Shown here in pieces: positions 10,250 through 18,615 of a stretch of DNA of 64,000 nt. Within the stretch, counting starts at the first letter, position 1; every line of letters begins with the position of its first letter. The notes under the pieces are model-generated. The model had not been told where the DNA came from and ran no database searches. It saw only the letters and a list, made by a program, of their open reading frames with translations. Source of the DNA: Planctomycetota bacterium (lineage in GTDB: Bacteria > Planctomycetota > UBA1135 > GCA-002686595); assembly GCA_002683825.1 (NCBI GenBank), contig NYUD01000043.1:1-64000 (forward strand). Reading direction: 5' to 3'. The position numbers were made by a program, and so were the translations under genes.

Positions 10250-11634
10250 TGCGGGTTGATGTCGAACGTCTCCGCTCCTGAGGGGGCGCGGTTCTGAAAC
10301 CGCATGGTCGGTGGAAAGAACTGCAAACGCACCGTTCCCGTGGGACCGTTCCGTTGTTTGGCGCAGATGATTTCGGCCAGACCTTCGTTCTCCTTGTCCT
10401 TGTACTTCGTGTAGTACTCGGGGCGGTAGAGCAACAAGACGACATCCGCGTCCTGTTCGATCGAACCGGACTCGCGCAGGTCCGCCAGCTGGGGACGCGG
10501 CGGATCGCGCAGCTCGACCTGACGCGAGAGCTGGGCCAGCGCCACGACCGGGATCTCGAGTTCGCGCGCGATCGCCTTGAGCGAGCGGGAGATGTTGCTG
10601 ATTTCCTGCAGGCGGTTCTCCGAGCGCGGATAGGTCAAGAGCTGCAAGTAATCGACGACCAGTAGATCCAGACCGCCACGCGCCTTTTGACGGCGCGCTC
10701 GACTTCGCATCGAAGTCACGGCAAGGGCTGAAGAGTCGTCGATGAATACGCTGGAGTTCGACAGCTCGTCCGCAGCGCTGGTCAAGAGAACCCGATCCTG
10801 TGCCCGAATTCGCCCCGTCCGCAGGCGGTGTGCATCGACGCCGGCACGCGAACACAGCATCCGACTGACTACCTGTTGGCGTCCCATCTCGAGGCTGTAG
10901 AGCAACACGATGGGTTTGCGATCCATCCATTCGGGTTGGGACGTCGCGGCTTGGTCGATCATGTTGAGGGCGAGAGCGGTCTTCCCCATCGACGGCCGGG
11001 AGGCCACGATGATCAGGTCCCCTCCGTTGAGACCGCACAAGAGCTGATCGAGGTCCAGAAATCCGGTCGTCAGGCCGGTCAGGCCCTGGCGGTGTGACGC
11101 CGCTTCGATCCGGCGAAAAGTGTCCTTGATCGCATTGGAGATCGGATCCGCCGCGGCCTTGTCTTCTCTGCGCGCGATCTCGAACATTCGCTGCTCGGAT
11201 TCGCCGAGAAGCTCCTGAACCTCTTGTTCGTTCGCGGGCGTCTCGTAGGCCCGCGAGATCATCCTGGTCGCCTCGCGAATCAGCCGGCGCAGGGTTCCGT
11301 TGTCGGACAACAGCTTGGCGTGATAGAGCGCGTTGGCCGAAGTCGAAACCGCCCCTGAAAGCTCGACCAGGTACTCGACCCCGCCGACCTCACCGAAGGT
11401 TCCGGCCGAGCGCAGCTCCTCGCCCACGCTGACGAAGTCGACCGGCGCATTCGCTTCCGACAATTTGACCAGCGCGGCGAAGATCTTTCGATGGCGCCCG
11501 TCGTAGAAGTCGTCCTCGGCAAGAATCTCCGAGACCTCGGAAACGCGCTCGCCCTCGATCATGAGGGCTCCTAGGAGCGCCCTTTCCGCCTCGAGATTCT
11601 GAGGTTGCTTCCGTCCTGCCCGTTCGTTCGCCAT
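10246..11634 (-). CDS. dnaB: replicative DNA helicase DnaB
   Basis: 462 residues; hexameric helicase that unwinds DNA at the fork. The N-terminal primase-interacting domain begins QNLEAERALLGALM. The RecA-like domain has Walker A ASRPSMGKTALALN and the DnaB motif SLEMGRQQVVSRML. Further motifs include LLVVDYLQLL (Walker B) and the Arg finger region near the C-terminus. The start chosen is ATG at 11634 (MANERAG), the usual distance before the conserved N-terminus; a GTG 36 bases upstream is possible. In many genomes dnaB follows rplI, as here, although a terminator lies between them. The stop overlaps the bamA GTG. Confidence 0.96.
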   Translation of the reverse strand: MANERAGRKQPQNLEAERALLGALMIEGERVSEVSEILAEDDFYDGRHRKIFAALVKLSEANAPVDFVSVGEELRSAGTFGEVGGVEYLVELSGAVSTSANALYHAKLLSDNGTLRRLIREATRMISRAYETPANEQEVQELLGESEQRMFEIARREDKAAADPISNAIKDTFRRIEAASHRQGLTGLTTGFLDLDQLLCGLNGGDLIIVASRPSMGKTALALNMIDQAATSQPEWMDRKPIVLLYSLEMGRQQVVSRMLCSRAGVDAHRLRTGRIRAQDRVLLTSAADELSNSSVFIDDSSALAVTSMRSRARRQKARGGLDLLVVDYLQLLTYPRSENRLQEISNISRSLKAIARELEIPVVALAQLSRQVELRDPPRPQLADLRESGSIEQDADVVLLLYRPEYYTKYKDKENEGLAEIICAKQRNGPTGTVRLQFFPPTMRFQNRAPSGAETFDINPQ

Positions 11635-11718
11635 GACCAGAATTCTCGCGCACAGCAGGATAGCTGCCACACCCTACCGGGAAAACGTCCGATGCGGTTT
11701 GCCCTCGCAAAGCGCTCG

Positions 11719-11752
11719 AAAAAAGCCCTAAGCCGAGTTCGAGACGGGGCTT
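11719..11752 (-). terminator. intrinsic terminator after rplI
   Basis: Read on the minus strand, AAGCCC (11747-11752) pairs with GGGCTT (11723-11728) around an 18-base inner part that can itself pair (CG...CG). It is followed by a T-run (complement of the A-run 11719-11724). It sits about 90 bases after the rplI stop and 85 bases before the dnaB start, so it should end the glmU-to-rplI transcript and let dnaB-bamA have a separate promoter. Confidence 0.7.
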
Positions 11753-11842
11753 GGCTCGAGAGGAAGAGAAAGGGCGCCGGGGGGTGTTGAAGACGCTACC
11801 CCGAACGCCCTGCGGCCTCGTGTGGAGCGAGTCCGCGCCGGA

Positions 11843-12295
11843 TTATCCCTCTGAAACGGTGACCTGAATCCCGGCGAAGTGCTCGCCGTGGATGTGGATC
11901 GAAACCTCGTGGGTCCCGATCTTCTTGATGGGCTCGCCCAGCCGGACGTCCTTCTCCCCGGTCGGATAGCCCGCCTCGCTCAGGAGCTTGGCGATCGTCC
12001 CCGAGCCGACCGAACCGTACAGGGTTCCGCTCTCGTCCGCCTTCTCGCTAACGCTGAGCTGAACTTGACTGAGCCGTTCGATCTTCTTGACGATGTCCTG
12101 CTCCAGCTGGGCGATTTCCGCCTGGTAGCGGACCTTATGCCGCTCGAGCATCTTGATGTTCTCGGGTGTCGCATCGACCGCCAGGAGCTGAGGCAGGAGG
12201 TAGTTGCGCGCATAGCCCGGAGCCACACTGACAACTTCCCCGACAATCCCGAGGTGTTCGACGCTCTGTCGTAAGAGAACCTGAGTGTTCTTCAC
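11843..12295 (-). CDS. rplI: 50S ribosomal protein bL9
   Basis: 150 residues, the normal length. The N-terminal L9 motif is VLLRQSVEHLGIVGEVVSVAPGYARNYLLP; the long connecting helix and the C-terminal domain (VRLGEPIKKIGTHEV) are present. Start is GTG at 12295, preceded by a strong Shine-Dalgarno AGGAGGAC whose first bases follow directly on the rpsR stop, so the two genes are tightly linked. bL9 binds 23S rRNA near L1 and limits frameshifting. It is the last gene of the ribosomal run before a terminator. Confidence 0.97.
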   Translation of the reverse strand: MKNTQVLLRQSVEHLGIVGEVVSVAPGYARNYLLPQLLAVDATPENIKMLERHKVRYQAEIAQLEQDIVKKIERLSQVQLSVSEKADESGTLYGSVGSGTIAKLLSEAGYPTGEKDVRLGEPIKKIGTHEVSIHIHGEHFAGIQVTVSEG

Positions 12296-12307
12296 TTGAA
12301 TGTCCTC

Positions 12308-12550
12308 CTAGCCGACAAACGGCAACAGGCCAACGTGACGGGCTCGTTTGATGGCCTGCTTCAGCTCGCGCTGGCGTTGGGCCGAAATCGTCGTACGACG
12401 ACGCGAGATGATCTGTCCCTGGGAGCCGATGGCCCGGGACAGAAGCTCGGTGTCCTTGTAGTCGATCACCTGGTCAGCCTTGATGTTCAGGTTGATCCGC
12501 GGTGCGCGCTTGCGTCCGCGGCCTCCACCACCGGCCTTCTTACGCTTCAT
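12308..12550 (-). CDS. rpsR: 30S ribosomal protein bS18
   Basis: 80 residues. The core [19 protein letters not shown] and the [23 protein letters not shown] end are typical of bS18, which packs against bS6 on the small-subunit platform. The N-terminus is basic and Gly-rich. The ATG at 12550 overlaps the last 11 bases of rpsF. A longer frame upstream in the same phase is a shadow of the rpsF repeat region and is not part of the gene. Confidence 0.97.
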   Translation of the reverse strand: MKRKKAGGGGRGRKRAPRINLNIKADQVIDYKDTELLSRAIGSQGQIISRRRTTISAQRQRELKQAIKRARHVGLLPFVG

Positions 12551-13256
12551 CGCTCTGCTCCTTCTTCTCGGATGCCTCGGCGTTCTCTGCCTCGGCGCTC
12601 TCTGCCTCGGCGCTCTTTGCCTCGACGCTCTCTGCCTCGGCGCTCTCTGCCTCGGCGCTCTCTGCCTCGGCGCTCTCTGCCTCGGCGCTCTTTTCCTCAG
12701 CGCTCTCTGCCTCAGCGCTCTTTGCCTCAGCGCTCTTTGCCTCGCCGCCTTCGGCGGCGACCTCCACCGCACCCGAGTCAGCGGCTTCGCCAGCTTCCTC
12801 GACGACCACCTCCTTCGAAGCCTTAGCCTCCCCGTAGGTGTTCCTTCCCGCAGCGGGAGCTTCCGCCTTGACCTCCGGCTCGTCCACGGCGTTGTCCGCG
12901 GGCGGCTCCGGCACCGTGAATTCGTCGGCAGCTTCGGCCCGAGTCAATTCCACCTCTTCTTCCGGGATCTCGCCGGCGCTCAGGATGAGATAGCGCAGCA
13001 CGGTCTCGGAGATGTCGAGGTCGCGTCGGACGTTCGCGATCCCGTCGGAGGGGAAATCACAGTAGGAGAGCAGGAACGTGGCCCGGTTACGCCGTCGAAT
13101 CGGGTAGGCGAGCCGACGCTCGTCCCAGCGGCGGGCCGTCCTGACGGAGCCACCGTGTTTGGTCACGACAGCTCCGACGGCTTCCTTGGCGCTTGGCCAG
13201 CCCGCTCGCACGGCGTCGTTATCGATCAGAAACATGCATTCGTATGTCCGCGACAT
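12540..13256 (-). CDS. rpsF: 30S ribosomal protein bS6 with long acidic repeat tail
   Basis: 238 residues, about twice the family norm. Residues 1 to about 110 are a normal bS6 domain: [30 protein letters not shown] and a C-terminal strand [10 protein letters not shown]. From about residue 115 the protein is acidic and low in complexity, with about eleven copies of a five-residue unit of the type [10 protein letters not shown], then a Glu/Lys end. The tail is encoded by near-perfect 15-bp tandem repeats (12581-12745). Acidic bS6 tails occur elsewhere; E. coli modifies its own with added Glu residues. A good Shine-Dalgarno (AAGGAGTC) precedes the ATG. Confidence 0.93.
   Translation of the reverse strand: MSRTYECMFLIDNDAVRAGWPSAKEAVGAVVTKHGGSVRTARRWDERRLAYPIRRRNRATFLLSYCDFPSDGIANVRRDLDISETVLRYLILSAGEIPEEEVELTRAEAADEFTVPEPPADNAVDEPEVKAEAPAAGRNTYGEAKASKEVVVEEAGEAADSGAVEVAAEGGEAKSAEAKSAEAESAEEKSAEAESAEAESAEAESAEAESVEAKSAEAESAEAENAEASEKKEQSDEA
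12581..12745 (-). repeat. 15-bp tandem repeat, 11 units, inside rpsF
   Basis: On the plus strand the unit is CGCTCTCTGCCTCGG; eleven consecutive 15-base copies fill 12581-12745 with only one to three changes each (for example CGCTCTTTGCCTCGA, CGCTCTTTTCCTCAG). The length keeps the reading frame, so gain or loss of units changes rpsF tail length by five residues without frameshift. Copy number is therefore likely to vary between strains. Confidence 0.95.
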
Positions 13257-13307
13257 GGAGACTCCTTCTGTGTGGTCTTGAGCGGGCTCACCGGCGACCT
13301 TCGCGGT

Positions 13308-13928
13308 CTATGACGGCGCCGAGCCCTTTTCTTTCCAGCGGTTATGGAACCGCGTCATGCACGTCTGGAGATCCCCGGTTCGCAACCAGAAAAGAATCGC
13401 GTCGGCAGCTTCCGCAACCGCACCTTCAATCCCTTCCAGCTCCTCCTCGGAAAAACGAGACAGCACATGACGCACCGCATCGGTTTCGGGACGACCGACT
13501 CCCACGCGCAGGCGTGGGAAGTCCTCGGTCCCGATGGATTCAATGATCGAACGAACGCCTTTCTGGCCCCCGGCCCCACCGTGGGGACGGATGCGCAACT
13601 CCGCGAGGCCCAAGTCGATGTCGTCAAAGACACAGAGGATCTCGTGCGGTTCGGCGCCCGACCAGTCGAGAAGAGGTCCCACCACGTCGCCCGAGCGATT
13701 CATGAATGTCTCGGGGCACACCAACAGGTAGTCGGGGTCGTGGGATCGGGCACAGCGCAAAGCCGATGGCCCGAAGTACTTTTCGAGAGAGGTCGGAGGT
13801 TCAAAGAGCAATCCCTCGCGCAGGGCGAGGTGTTCCAGGACAGCGTAGCCGACGTTGTGGCGAGTGCCCGCGTACTTCGAACCCGGGTTTCCCAGGCCGA
13901 AAACAAGCCTCTTCACGGAACGAGACAT
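13308..13928 (-). CDS. pth: peptidyl-tRNA hydrolase
   Basis: 206 residues; releases tRNA from prematurely dropped peptidyl-tRNA. Conserved motifs: VFGLGNPGSKYAGTRHNVGY with the catalytic His, FMNRSGDVV, and DDIDLGLAELRIRPHGGAGGQKGVRSI. Start ATG at 13928 is directly before the first beta strand. It follows rplY as in the Firmicutes order prs-ctc-pth, and precedes rpsF. Length matches the family (about 190-210). Confidence 0.96.
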   Translation of the reverse strand: MSRSVKRLVFGLGNPGSKYAGTRHNVGYAVLEHLALREGLLFEPPTSLEKYFGPSALRCARSHDPDYLLVCPETFMNRSGDVVGPLLDWSGAEPHEILCVFDDIDLGLAELRIRPHGGAGGQKGVRSIIESIGTEDFPRLRVGVGRPETDAVRHVLSRFSEEELEGIEGAVAEAADAILFWLRTGDLQTCMTRFHNRWKEKGSAPS

Positions 13929-14029
13929 CGACGTCGCTTGGAACGAGGGCCAGGTAGTGTAGGGGGCCTACGGTCACCCGCAAGGCCCTTCCTACAGGAC
14001 TTGGAGCCGCTCGTGGGCCGGCGAGGGAG

Positions 14030-14656
14030 CTAGGATTCTCCCCCTTCGGGCTTTTCGGGCGTTTCTCCGGCCTCCTCGGCCGCGACACCCTCTTCACCAT
14101 CTGCCGCCTCTTCTTCCACGACGGCCTCCGCGCGGACGATGTTGACCACGGCGACCTGGGCATCGCCCGGGCTCACGATGCGAACGCCTTCGGGGCAGGG
14201 GAGGTCGCTGACCAGGAGCGGGTGCCCGGGCTCGAGCTCGCTCACGTCGACTTCGATCATGTCGGGGATCAGGGCCGGGACCGCGGCCACCGTCACGTGG
14301 GTCATGAGGTGGTTCAGGACGCCGCCCTTGGGGTGGCCTTCGAATTCGACCGGAACCTCGGCTTCGGTCTCCTTGGAGAGATCGACGCGGTGGAACTCGA
14401 CATGAATGACGCAATCGCCGAAGGCGTCCCACTGCAGCTCGCGGACCATGACGGACTGTTTCTCGCCGGGCATGGCCAGCTCGAAGACGTGCTCGTGGTG
14501 GCGGCGGGCAGCGAGGAATTCTTCCTCATCGATGGTGATGTTCACGTGAGCTCCGTCACCTTCGAGGGTGCAGGGGATCTTACCCTGTCGGCGCAGGAGA
14601 CGCGCTTGGCGACTGCCTACCTGGTCGCGGACGGCGGTAGCGAGAGTTGCGGTCAT
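14030..14656 (-). CDS. rplY: 50S ribosomal protein bL25 / general stress protein Ctc
   Basis: 208 residues, the long two-domain (TL5/CTC) form. The N-terminal 5S-rRNA-binding domain has ARLLRRQGKIPCTLEG and VIHVEFHRVDL. The C-terminal domain has VPVEFEGHPKGGVLNHL and IPDMIEVDVSELEPG, and an acidic Ala/Glu tail follows (about residues 180-208). It stands between prs and pth, the same order as in Bacillus. The acidic tail parallels that of rpsF but has no tandem DNA repeat. Confidence 0.94.
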   Translation of the reverse strand: MTATLATAVRDQVGSRQARLLRRQGKIPCTLEGDGAHVNITIDEEEFLAARRHHEHVFELAMPGEKQSVMVRELQWDAFGDCVIHVEFHRVDLSKETEAEVPVEFEGHPKGGVLNHLMTHVTVAAVPALIPDMIEVDVSELEPGHPLLVSDLPCPEGVRIVSPGDAQVAVVNIVRAEAVVEEEAADGEEGVAAEEAGETPEKPEGGES

Positions 14657-14712
14657 TTGGATTGGTCTTCCCTGGATGGTTCGAAACGACAGGGGTCTTC
14701 AGGAAAAAGGTG

Positions 14713-15672
14713 TCAGTCGTCCCCGAGCTTATCGAAAAGCACCGAGAGCGACCTGGAATCATGGAGGTTTTGGATGGCCCGCGAGAGCAGCGGCGCCACG
14801 GAAACCACCTTGAGCTGGTGGGGTATGGAAGCGCGACTGGGGATCGTGTCGGTCACGAGGATCGTGTCGGCCGGGCACTTGTCGAGGCGTTCGACCGCCG
14901 GCCCGCAGAGCACGGCGTGGGAAACAGCGATGACTATCGATCGGGCGCCGTGCTTCTTGCAGACACGCGAAGCCTGGGAAATCGAGCCTCCGGTCGAGAT
15001 CATGTCGTCGACGATGATCACGTTGCGGCCTTCTACCTCACCGATCATGTGCTCGACGGTGGTCTCGGTGCCGGAAACACGCCGCTTGTCGACGATGGCG
15101 AGGTCCGCGTTGATCACCTTGGCGTAGGCACGCGCCATTTTGATGCCACCCACGTCCGGCGTCACGATCACCGGGTTGTCGATATGCATGTCGCGAATCG
15201 CGCGCATCAGCACGGGCTTCGCATAAAGGTGATCCACCGGAATGTCGTAGAAACCCTGGATCTGGGCGGCGTGCATATCGACCGTCAAGACACGGTCGGC
15301 GCCGCCGGCACTGAGGGTATTCGCGACGACCTTGGCGCTGATCGGTACTCGCCCCTCGTCCTTGCGGTCCTTGCGGGCGTAACCGTAGTAGGGCATGACC
15401 GCCGTAACACGGCCAGCCGAGGCGCGCCGCAAACAGTCGAGCAACAAGAGCAGCTCGATCCAGTTTTCGTTGACCGGCGGGCACAGGGGTTGAACGACGA
15501 AGCAGTCCGCACCGCGAACGTCGTCGTCGATCTTGATGTCGATCTCACCGTCTGGAAAGCGCCCGATCTGGCACGCGCATAGCTCGGACTTCATGTCCGC
15601 CACGATCCTCCCCGCCAGCTCCGGGTGGGCGGTTCCAGCGATGACACGAATGGTCTCTGAATAGTAGCTCAC
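14713..15672 (-). CDS. prs: ribose-phosphate pyrophosphokinase (PRPP synthase)
   Basis: 319 residues; makes PRPP from ribose 5-phosphate and ATP for nucleotide, His, Trp and NAD synthesis. Motifs: RFPDGEIDIKIDDDVRG near the N-terminus, VMPYYGYARKDRKDEGRVPISAK (ATP loop region), DMHAAQIQGFYDIPVDHLY, and the PRPP-binding loop VIIVDDMISTGGS. Start is GTG at 15672 sharing GTGA with the glmU stop. GlmU-Prs-Ctc-Pth is a conserved order in several phyla. Confidence 0.97.
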   Translation of the reverse strand: MSYYSETIRVIAGTAHPELAGRIVADMKSELCACQIGRFPDGEIDIKIDDDVRGADCFVVQPLCPPVNENWIELLLLLDCLRRASAGRVTAVMPYYGYARKDRKDEGRVPISAKVVANTLSAGGADRVLTVDMHAAQIQGFYDIPVDHLYAKPVLMRAIRDMHIDNPVIVTPDVGGIKMARAYAKVINADLAIVDKRRVSGTETTVEHMIGEVEGRNVIIVDDMISTGGSISQASRVCKKHGARSIVIAVSHAVLCGPAVERLDKCPADTILVTDTIPSRASIPHQLKVVSVAPLLSRAIQNLHDSRSLSVLFDKLGDD

Positions 15673-17000
15673 GTGATGCCTCCGGGCTTTTTCTTCGCAG
15701 AGCCGCTGCTCTTTGCCTTTTCTGTCGTGGGAGGACGTTTGCCCAGAGAACGCGCAGGTACACCCACCCAGGCCTCGCCGGCCGGGACATTGCTGTTGCG
15801 CGTCACGACTGCTCCCGCGCCCGTCAAAGCTCTATCGCCAACCGAATTGGGAGCGATCAGGATCGATCCACTGCCTACGAAAGCATCCTTGCCGATCGTA
15901 GTCTTGTGTTTGTTCACACCGTCGTAGTTCGCGACGATCGTGCCGGCGCCGATATTGGTTCCCGGACCGATCTCGACATCCCCGAGATAGGTCAGGTGCT
16001 TGGCCTTCGTACCGGAACCGACGCGAGCATTCTTCGCCTCGGTGAAATTGCCGACTTCGACACCGTCATCGAGCACCGTTCCCGCACGCAAGTGCGTGAA
16101 CGGGCCGACTTCGCAGTTCCTGCCGATCTTGACGCCCTTGCGAATAACCGTGCAGGGAAGGATCTTGGTGCCGGCCCCGATTTCGACACCGTGGTCGATA
16201 TAGGTGGAAGCGGGGTCTTCGATGAAGACGCCTCCGGCCATGTGGCCGAGCAGGATGCGCTCCTGAATCGCGCGCCGCGCATCAGAGAGGTGTTCGAGAG
16301 TGTTGATGCCGATCGCTTCGCGTTCGTCCTCGAGGATCTCGGCGCTGACGCGCTGCCCCCGCCGGCAGAGCATCCCCAGAACATCGGTGAGGTAGTATTC
16401 GCCCTTTTGATTCTGGTTGTTCAACTTGGGCAGGAACTCGGCGAGATCCTCCGACCGGAAGGCGTAGACGCCGAGGTTGACCTCGTCGATATCCAGCTGT
16501 TCGGCGGTGGCCTCACGCTCCTCGACGATGCCCATGAACTCTCCGCCCGCCTCCCGCAAAACGCGACCGAAACCGCGGGGTTCGGAGACACGCGCAGTCA
16601 GGACGGAGGCGCGCGCCTCGGACAATCGGGCGAGCAATGCCAAGAGGCTTTCGCTCCGGATCAGGGGCATATCCCCGTAGAGCACCACGGCCGGACCCTG
16701 GATGCCGTCGTGACTCGCCTGGCAGGCATCGTGGGCGACCCGCAATGCATGACCGGTTCCAAGGCGTTCCTCCTGCGTAACGAACTCGACGTCCTGCCAG
16801 TCCGCGAACGTCTCGCACACGCGCTCGGCCTGATGGCCCACCACGCAGACGATGCGCCGGGGCTGCAGCGAGCGGGCCTGTTCCAGGACATAGCCCAAGA
16901 GCGGCCGTCCACACACCGGTTGGAGGACCTTGGGACCGGCGGACAGAAAGCGCGTGCTCTCTCCCGCGGCCAGAATGAAGACCGTTCCCGCTTCGCCCAT
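15669..17000 (-). CDS. glmU: bifunctional UDP-GlcNAc pyrophosphorylase / glucosamine-1-phosphate acetyltransferase
   Basis: 443 residues; final two steps to UDP-GlcNAc, the precursor of peptidoglycan and lipid A. The uridylyltransferase domain starts FILAAGESTRFLSAGPKVLQPV and contains YGDMPLI and NLGVYAF. From about residue 245 a left-handed beta helix carries the acetyltransferase, with the GlmU-type motif VANYDGVNKHKTTIG and the GSGSILIAPN segment. The start chosen is ATG at 17000, 19 codons into the open frame, because family members begin a few residues before ILAAG. The first gene of the long minus-strand core cluster; psd is divergent. Confidence 0.95.
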   Translation of the reverse strand: MGEAGTVFILAAGESTRFLSAGPKVLQPVCGRPLLGYVLEQARSLQPRRIVCVVGHQAERVCETFADWQDVEFVTQEERLGTGHALRVAHDACQASHDGIQGPAVVLYGDMPLIRSESLLALLARLSEARASVLTARVSEPRGFGRVLREAGGEFMGIVEEREATAEQLDIDEVNLGVYAFRSEDLAEFLPKLNNQNQKGEYYLTDVLGMLCRRGQRVSAEILEDEREAIGINTLEHLSDARRAIQERILLGHMAGGVFIEDPASTYIDHGVEIGAGTKILPCTVIRKGVKIGRNCEVGPFTHLRAGTVLDDGVEVGNFTEAKNARVGSGTKAKHLTYLGDVEIGPGTNIGAGTIVANYDGVNKHKTTIGKDAFVGSGSILIAPNSVGDRALTGAGAVVTRNSNVPAGEAWVGVPARSLGKRPPTTEKAKSSGSAKKKPGGIT

Positions 17001-17185
17001 GGGTAAGCCTGTACGCCGCCCGTCCCCCCGGGTTTGCACTGTGCAGAACTGGAACACGGGGCGCGGCGTTTTAAGCGGAAAGTGGTGGTATTGTCAATCA
17101 TGAGCGGGGATCGGGGGGAATGGCACCCGGGGTTGGAAGCCCTCCCCGGTGGAACCGCACGCGGGGGAACCGCACACTGGCCTCC

Positions 17186-17995
17186 ATGACCCGGGCCTTT
17201 CGCCTCGCACTCTCCCACCTGGTCGGGTGGCTCGTCGACCGGCGTATTCCCGGCCCCCTGCGCCGGCTCGTGTACGGAACGTACTGCCGACTCACGGGCG
17301 CGGATCCGAGCTCGGCCCAGCTGGGGCTCGAGCACTACCCCAGCCTGGGGGCCTTCTTCGTGCGGCGTCTCCAACCCGACGCCCGCCCCCTCGCCCCCGA
17401 CCCGGCGCTGCTGATTTCCCCCTGTGACGGTCACCTTCAGGCCTCCCAGCGAATCGACGAAGGCACCCTCTTGCAGGCCAAGGGCATGGCCTATCCCCTC
17501 GCCGAGTTGCTCGGGGGGGCGAGCGACGGAAAGGCGCTCGAGGGCGGCCAAGCCTTCACGATCTACCTTTCGCCCCGGGACTACCACCGGGTTCACGCAC
17601 CTCTGGCGGCCGACCTCGTGAGGGTGAGCTGGTTGGCCGGGGACCGCTTCTCGGTCGCCCCCGGTGTGCTCTCCCGTCGCCCCCGTGTTCTGGCGAGAAA
17701 CGAACGCGCGGTGCTCGAGCTCTCCTCAGAACTGGGTCCCTACTACCTGGTGATGGTCGGCGCCTTGAACGTCGGACGCATCCGCGTCGTCGGGGTCGCT
17801 CCGGGCACCACGCCGGATGCCGCAAGGACACCTCACTTCGAACGCGGTGCCGAACTGGCGCGTTTCGAAATGGGTTCGACGGTCGTCCTGGTCTTCCCCG
17901 CCGGACTGGTCGATCCGCTCGGGCTGGCCCAGGGCGCGCCCCTGAAGCTGGGGGAGCCGCTGGGCAGGCTGCCGGGACGGGTCGCCTCCCGATGA
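17186..17995 (+). CDS. psd: phosphatidylserine decarboxylase proenzyme
   Basis: 269 residues; converts phosphatidylserine to phosphatidylethanolamine at the inner membrane. Motifs: SLGAFFVRRL, ISPCDGHL, FTIYLSPRDYHRVHAP (catalytic His), MVGALNVGRI and the self-cleavage site FEMGSTVVLVF, where Ser becomes the pyruvoyl group (usual form LGST; here MGST). ATG at 17186 gives the usual N-terminal length; an in-frame ATG at 17120 would add 22 basic residues. It overlaps the next gene by ATGA and is divergent from glmU. Confidence 0.92.
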   Translation: MTRAFRLALSHLVGWLVDRRIPGPLRRLVYGTYCRLTGADPSSAQLGLEHYPSLGAFFVRRLQPDARPLAPDPALLISPCDGHLQASQRIDEGTLLQAKGMAYPLAELLGGASDGKALEGGQAFTIYLSPRDYHRVHAPLAADLVRVSWLAGDRFSVAPGVLSRRPRVLARNERAVLELSSELGPYYLVMVGALNVGRIRVVGVAPGTTPDAARTPHFERGAELARFEMGSTVVLVFPAGLVDPLGLAQGAPLKLGEPLGRLPGRVASR

Positions 17996-18591
17996 GCCTG
18001 ACCCCGAAGCAGACGCGCCTGATCGAGCTCGCCCTGGCCATCACCCAGCGCGACGCGGTCAGGTTGCGCGAGTTGCGCCTGTCCGCCCCCCCGGGGGAAC
18101 CCGATCGAGAGTGGCGTGAGGCCCTCCTGCAGACCCACCTCTTCGCCGGCTTCCCGAGCGTCGTCGAGGCCCTACGGATCCTGCAGCAGGTCGGCGGACT
18201 CGGCCCGCCGACCGCCGACGAAGGGGTTCTGGAGCCGGACGACTTCGGACGCGGCCAGAAGCTCTTCGATGCCATCTACGGAACCAACGCGGGGGCTGTC
18301 CAGAAAGGGATCGCAGCCGGCCACCCGCTCTTCGAACGCTGGATCCTCGGCCACGCCTACGGAAGGGTGCTCGCGCGCGGTGGGATGGCTCCATCGCTAC
18401 GGGAACTTCTGGCCGTTGCCTGCCTGAGTGCCCAGGGCCTGGAACGCCAGCTCGCCTCCCACGTGCGCGGGGCCCTCGACCTCGGAGCCAGCACCGATGA
18501 GGTGCGGGCGACGCTCGCCTGCCTGGCCGGGCGCATCGAGCCGGATCGACTCGCGCGGGCCAGGGCTGTGGTCGAGCGCTTCGGCCGCTAG
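17992..18591 (+). CDS. carboxymuconolactone decarboxylase (AhpD-fold) domain protein
   Basis: 199 residues, all-helical by composition. Two AhpD/CMD-like halves are suggested by WREALLQTHLFAGFPSVVEALRILQQVGG (first) and LRELLAVACLSAQGLERQLASHVRGALDLGAS (second), the latter matching the CMD core without the CxxC redox pair. Enzymes lacking the Cys pair are decarboxylase-like or of unknown activity rather than peroxidase-like. Start ATG overlaps the psd stop (ATGA), so the two are co-translated. The link to phospholipid synthesis is unclear. It is convergent with the kinase gene, 24 bases apart. Confidence 0.75.
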   Translation: MSLTPKQTRLIELALAITQRDAVRLRELRLSAPPGEPDREWREALLQTHLFAGFPSVVEALRILQQVGGLGPPTADEGVLEPDDFGRGQKLFDAIYGTNAGAVQKGIAAGHPLFERWILGHAYGRVLARGGMAPSLRELLAVACLSAQGLERQLASHVRGALDLGASTDEVRATLACLAGRIEPDRLARARAVVERFGR

Positions 18592-18615
18592 CACCCACGG
18601 GCTCGGTTTCCCCGG

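Noticed and set aside
10250-11038. N-terminal 260-residue extension of BamA
   Set aside because: It lies wholly inside dnaB in another frame, is Arg/Gly-rich shadow sequence, and the signal peptide comes only after GTG 10249.
12581-12745. CRISPR array
   Set aside because: The repeats are contiguous 15-bp units without spacers, inside and in phase with rpsF.
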